In this document: piece after piece, positions 22,679 to 26,032 of the stretch | How the letters are laid out: the number at the start of each line of letters is the position of its first letter | Numbering within the stretch: the stretch's first letter is position 1 | Source: Alphaproteobacteria bacterium | Lineage (GTDB): Bacteria; Pseudomonadota; Alphaproteobacteria; Bin95 | Reading direction: 5' to 3' | Assembly (NCBI GenBank): GCA_022822125.1 | Contig: JAJECF010000038.1 | Span: 1 to 26,032 of the forward strand | DNA: 26,032 nt | Translations under genes and position numbers: made by a program | Notes under the pieces: model-generated | Told to the model about the DNA's origin: nothing | Database searches by the model: none | What the model saw: the letters and a program-made list of their open reading frames with translations, nothing else

Positions 22679-24538
22679 TCAGACGCCGACGCGCTGCCTG
22701 GCGCGGATGTCCTCGTGCTGCGCGCGGGCGGCTCTCACCGACTCGCGTTCCGAGACCTCCGGCACGCCCACATCCCAGTCCGCGTCCCCCGGAACCCACG
22801 AATAGGCGTCGGTGGCGATGGAGAGCACGGTGGTCCTGTCATTGCCTTTCGCCCATTCGAGGCCGGCTTCGAGGTCGGCGAGGCTCTCGCATCTGCGGGC
22901 ATGGGCCCCCATGGACGCGGCATGGGCGGCGAAATCGACATGCAGGGGCGCATCGGGGGTCTCTATGCGGCAATCCTTGAAGAGGTTGTTGAAGCCGGGC
23001 GTGCCCTTGAACTCCTGCAGCCGGTTGATGACCGCAAAGCCGCCATTGTCGCAGACGATGACGATCATCTTGTGCCCCGTCAGAACGGAGGAATAGATGT
23101 CGGAATTCATCATCAGATAGCTGCCGTCGCCCACCATGACATAGGGCGTGGACTTCCCCTTGTTGGCCATGGCGTTGCCCCAGCCGGCGGCCAGTTCGTA
23201 GCCCATGCAGGAAAAGCCGAATTCGAGGTCGAAACTGTAGGGCGCCTTGACCCGCCAGCCCTTCGCGACCTCGCCGGGGATGCCACCCGCGGCGGCGACG
23301 AGATTGTCGTCCTCGCCGGCCATCCTGTTCACGACGCCCACCACCTGCGCATAGGTCGGCACCGGCGCATTTGTCGGCGCCTGATGGCTGTCCAGCAGCG
23401 CATCCCACTCCCGGAACAGGTCCCGGGCCCGCTGCATGTGGGCGGCCTCCGCCCGCCAGTCGCCGAGCGCGGCGTCGAGCTCGGCGACGGTTTCGAGGGC
23501 GTCGCCGACGACCGCGAGCGCGCGGTGTTTCGTGGCGTCGAACCGCGCCGCATTGATCGAGATGAACCGCGCCTCGCGCCGGAACGCCGTCCACGAGCCG
23601 GTGGTGAAGTCCTGCAGGCGGGTGCCGATGGCGAGCACGATATCGGCCTCCTCCGCCAGCGCATTGGCGGAAGTCGAGCCCACGACCCCGATCGGGCCGG
23701 CATGAGCCGGATGGTAGTGGGTCAGACCGCCCTTGCCGGCGATGGTCTCGACCACGGGGATGCCGCGCTCGACGGCGAAGCGCCCGACCGCCTCCTCGGC
23801 CCCTGAATAGCGCACGCCGCCGCCGGAGATAATCAGCGGCTTCCGGGCGGACCGGAGCAGGGCCGCGGCCTCGGCGACCTGCTCGCGGTCGGGGCGCGGG
23901 CGCGGGACGGACCAGACGCGCGCTTCGAAGAATTCCTCCGGATAGTCGAAAGCGAGTTCCTGCGCGTCCTGCGGCAGCGAGATGAAGGCCGGGCCGCAAT
24001 CCGCCGGGTCGAGCATGGTGGCGATGGCCTGCGGCAGGGAGGAGACGATCTGCGCGGGATGGGTAATGCGGTCCCAGTATCGCGTGACGGCCCTGAAGGC
24101 GTCGTTCACGGTCAGCGTCGGATCGCCGAAATGCTCCACCTGCTGGAGCACCGGGTCGGGCAAGCGGCTGGCGAAGGTGTCGCCGGCCAGGATCAGCAGC
24201 GGCAGGCGGTTGGCATGCGCCGCGCCCGCGGCCGTCGCCATGTTCAGCGCGCCGGGGCCTATGGACGAGGTCGCGACCATGATTTGCCGGCGGCGCCGGG
24301 CCTTGGCGAAGCCGATGGCGGCAAGCGCCATGGACTGCTCATTCTGCCCGCGCCAGGTCGGCAGCCGGTCCTGCACGCCTTCCAGCGCCTCCGAAAGGCA
24401 GGTCACATTGCCATGGCCGAAAATGCCGAACACGCCCGCAAACAGCGGCGCCTGCCGGCCGTCGATTGCGGTGAACTGGTTGCAGAGATAGCGAATGAGG
24501 GCCTGGGCCATGGTCAGCCGCACCGTGCTTTGCGTCAC
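22679..24538 (-). CDS. iolD: 3D-(3,5/4)-trihydroxycyclohexane-1,2-dione acylhydrolase (decyclizing)
   Basis: The 619-residue thiamine-diphosphate enzyme opens the ring to 5-deoxyglucuronate in inositol catabolism. The IolD N-terminus STVRLTMAQALIRYLCNQ is followed by GVFGIFGHGNV. The ThDP-activating Glu67 lies in WRGQNEQSMALAAIGFAKA. A central domain has PLIISGGGVRYSGAEEA, and the pyrophosphate/Mg motif runs from GDGSY (470-474) to CDNGGF (~496-501). The GTG at 24538 is preceded by GGAGG and gives the family N-terminus; an ATG at 24601 would add 21 residues and lies in the promoter. It is the first gene of iolD-iolE-SDR and divergent from a Gfo/Idh gene. Confidence 0.93.
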   Translation of the reverse strand: MTQSTVRLTMAQALIRYLCNQFTAIDGRQAPLFAGVFGIFGHGNVTCLSEALEGVQDRLPTWRGQNEQSMALAAIGFAKARRRRQIMVATSSIGPGALNMATAAGAAHANRLPLLILAGDTFASRLPDPVLQQVEHFGDPTLTVNDAFRAVTRYWDRITHPAQIVSSLPQAIATMLDPADCGPAFISLPQDAQELAFDYPEEFFEARVWSVPRPRPDREQVAEAAALLRSARKPLIISGGGVRYSGAEEAVGRFAVERGIPVVETIAGKGGLTHYHPAHAGPIGVVGSTSANALAEEADIVLAIGTRLQDFTTGSWTAFRREARFISINAARFDATKHRALAVVGDALETVAELDAALGDWRAEAAHMQRARDLFREWDALLDSHQAPTNAPVPTYAQVVGVVNRMAGEDDNLVAAAGGIPGEVAKGWRVKAPYSFDLEFGFSCMGYELAAGWGNAMANKGKSTPYVMVGDGSYLMMNSDIYSSVLTGHKMIVIVCDNGGFAVINRLQEFKGTPGFNNLFKDCRIETPDAPLHVDFAAHAASMGAHARRCESLADLEAGLEWAKGNDRTTVLSIATDAYSWVPGDADWDVGVPEVSERESVRAARAQHEDIRARQRVGV

Positions 24539-24572
24539 CTTGCCTCCTCCCGCCTCCGGAATCGTCCAGCTT

Positions 24573-24608
24573 TGAGTATTGCCGGGCCTCGGATCGTGCA
24601 ACGATTAT
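24573..24608. promoter_or_regulatory. Divergent promoters and operator between iolD and the Gfo/Idh gene
   Basis: On the minus strand TTGCAC (24596-24601) and TACTCA (24573-24578) are 17 bases apart, a fair sigma-70 pattern for iolD. On the plus strand TTGCCG (24579-24584) and GATTAT (24603-24608) are 18 bases apart. The palindrome ATCGT-GCA-ACGAT (24593-24605) overlaps the iolD -35 and the plus-strand spacer and -10, so one repressor could govern both. The regulator is not encoded in the window. Confidence 0.4.
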
Positions 24609-24638
24609 TTCGGGGAAAGCGACGGGGAGGGCGCGCCT

Positions 24639-25784
24639 GTGTCCGGCAAACCGAGACTTCGCATCGGCCTGATCGGCGCGGGCTTCATGGGCAAGGCCCA
24701 CAGCCTGGGGTTCGCCACGGCCCCGAGGGCGTTCGAGTTGCCGATGGATATCGAACTGCACACGGTTGCGGACATAACGGAGGACGCGGCAGCGGCCGCG
24801 GCGGAGAAATTCGGCTTCGCGCACTGGACGGGAGACTGGAGGACGATGGTCCGCGATCCGCAGATCGATGTCATCGACATCGTCGCGCCCAATGCCCTGC
24901 ACAAGGAGATGGCGCTGGCGGCGATCGGGGCCGGCAAGCATGTCTATTGCGAAAAGCCGCTTGCGACGACCGCGGCCGATGCGCGCGACATGACCGAGGC
25001 CGCCGAGGCGAAGGGGGTGAAGACGCAGGTCGGGTTCAACTATCTGTGCAACCCCATGCTCCGGCTGGCGAAAGAGATGATCGCCGCCGGCGAACTCGGG
25101 CGCATCCACAGCTATCGCGGCCTCCACTGCGAGGACTATATGGCGGATGCCGGCACGCCGTTCGGTTTCCGCCACGAGCCGGAGGGCGGCGGCGCGCTCG
25201 CCGACATCGGCAGCCATGCGCTGGCGACGGCCGAATTCCTGCTCGGGCCGATTGCAGCGGTCATGGGCGATTGCGTGACGGTGATCGCCGAGCGCCCTGA
25301 CGGGGCCGGCGGGCGGCGGCGGGTCGAGGTGGACGATATCGCACGCGCCTTCCTGCGATTCGAGAGCGGCGCCACCGGCTCGATGGAAGCCGGCTGGGTC
25401 GCCACGGGCCGGAAGATGCAGCACGATTTCGAGGTCTACGGGACCGGGGGTGCGCTCGCCTTCAGCCAGGAACGGTTGAACGAGCTCCGCTTCTATTCCG
25501 GGGAGGATCCTCCGGCCCGACGCGGTTTTCGCAGGATCGAAGCGGCGCCCCAGCATCCGCCATACGGAAATTTTTGCGTAGCGGCGGGTCACCAGCTCGG
25601 CTTCAACGACCTCAAGGCGATAGAGGTCGCCGGCTATGTCAACGCGCTTGCCGGCCTCGGACCGGAGCCGTGCGCCTTTCGAAGCGGCCTGCGCATCCAG
25701 ACGCTTGTGGAAGCCATTCGGCGTTCTTCGGCGGAGGGCCGCTGGAGGTCGGTGTCAGAGCTCCCTTATACCAACGGTCGTTGA
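24639..25784 (+). CDS. Gfo/Idh/MocA-family dehydrogenase
   Basis: The 381-residue NAD(P)-dependent oxidoreductase acts on a sugar or cyclitol. It has the Rossmann motif GLIGAGFMGKAH (10-21), the catalytic EKP at 105-107 (YCEKPLATT), GFNYLCNPM, and the GGGALADIGSHALATAEFLLG motif with the Asp/His pair. It differs clearly from the IolG at 19.9 kb. Likely substrates are scyllo-inositol, another inositol isomer, or a sugar. The start is GTG at 24639 with GGGGAGG 8 bases upstream. The last five codons and the stop (25767-25784) lie inside mosaic repeat R6, so the original C-terminus may have been replaced. Confidence 0.9.
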   Translation: MSGKPRLRIGLIGAGFMGKAHSLGFATAPRAFELPMDIELHTVADITEDAAAAAAEKFGFAHWTGDWRTMVRDPQIDVIDIVAPNALHKEMALAAIGAGKHVYCEKPLATTAADARDMTEAAEAKGVKTQVGFNYLCNPMLRLAKEMIAAGELGRIHSYRGLHCEDYMADAGTPFGFRHEPEGGGALADIGSHALATAEFLLGPIAAVMGDCVTVIAERPDGAGGRRRVEVDDIARAFLRFESGATGSMEAGWVATGRKMQHDFEVYGTGGALAFSQERLNELRFYSGEDPPARRGFRRIEAAPQHPPYGNFCVAAGHQLGFNDLKAIEVAGYVNALAGLGPEPCAFRSGLRIQTLVEAIRRSSAEGRWRSVSELPYTNGR

Positions 25785-26032
25785 TCGGAACCGATGGCGC
25801 GGCGCCTCCCTGCCGTAGCCCCGGTCCTTTGTCCTTATCCCGAGTAGCGGCGCCAGCCGCGTATCGAGGGGGTCAGATGCGGGCGGGGCCATCCCCTTCG
25901 ACAGGCTCAGGACAGGCTTTCGATACGCGCCCGCAGGCGGGCGCTACTCAGGATGAGGAGAGGCGGGGGCGCCGGGCGGATCGACGAAAAAAGGGAAACC
26001 GGGCGGCATTCGCCAGTGAGTCCCAAATCGAG
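25767..26032. repeat. Intergenic mosaic repeat block R6 (runs to window end)
   Basis: The block starts TATACCAACGGTCGTTGATC, almost identical to R5 for its first ~100 bases (through GGTCCTTTGTCCT.ATCCCGAGTAGCGG). It continues with CCTTCGACAGGCTCAGGACAGG and GCTACTCAGGATGAGG modules. It ends in CCGGGCGGCATTCGCCAGTGAG, the inverted form of the edge of R2 and R3. It is thus R2 in reverse order without the tandem array. The outer end is beyond the window. Confidence 0.82.

Noticed and set aside
21830..23806. 658-codon plus-strand open frame opposite iolE and iolD
   Set aside because: It is a shadow of two well-supported minus-strand genes, with no recognisable domain.

Overview
The window is high-GC bacterial DNA that looks alphaproteobacterial. 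The evidence is a divergent aspS/rnd pair, an AspRS of the SPGEFYQLD type usual in that class, CUT2 transport with a single-domain ATPase, and intergenic mosaic repeats resembling those of rhizobia and relatives. The genus cannot be told from this sequence. No rRNA, tRNA or CRISPR array was seen.

Layout. 1-2650: a repeat block, an RTX calcium-binding protein with methionine-rich repeats (minus strand), then a second block holding a 42-bp tandem array. 2.6-9.1 kb: metabolic genes (AGPS-like FAD oxidase, family III CoA-transferase, agmatinase-family ureohydrolase, SDR, NIPSNAP protein, 3-hydroxyisobutyrate-dehydrogenase-like enzyme). 9.25-9.83 kb: an RHH/MazF-type toxin-antitoxin pair. 9.9-12.95 kb: housekeeping aspS and rnd. 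13,070-16,221: a complete IS1595-family transposon of about 3.15 kb with 23-bp inverted ends, an 8-bp target duplication and at least four passenger genes of unknown function, plus one small overlapping membrane ORF. 16.6-25.8 kb: a myo-inositol-type locus with a three-gene sugar ABC transporter, iolG, a minus-strand iolD-iolE-SDR operon and a divergent Gfo/Idh/MocA dehydrogenase.

In the inositol locus the predicted flow is import by the ABC transporter, oxidation by IolG, dehydration by IolE and ring hydrolysis by IolD. The SDR and second Gfo/Idh enzyme probably handle related cyclitols or sugars. iolB, iolC, iolJ and iolA are not in the window. A palindrome between iolD and the divergent dehydrogenase sits where it could control both promoters.

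Six intergenic mosaic repeat blocks share modules and, in several cases, a TATACCAGCGG-like terminus. One supplies the last five codons and the stop of the final dehydrogenase gene. The most notable items are the passenger-carrying IS1595 transposon, the mosaic repeat family, the methionine-rich RTX protein, and a toxin-antitoxin promoter that predicts a leaderless transcript.
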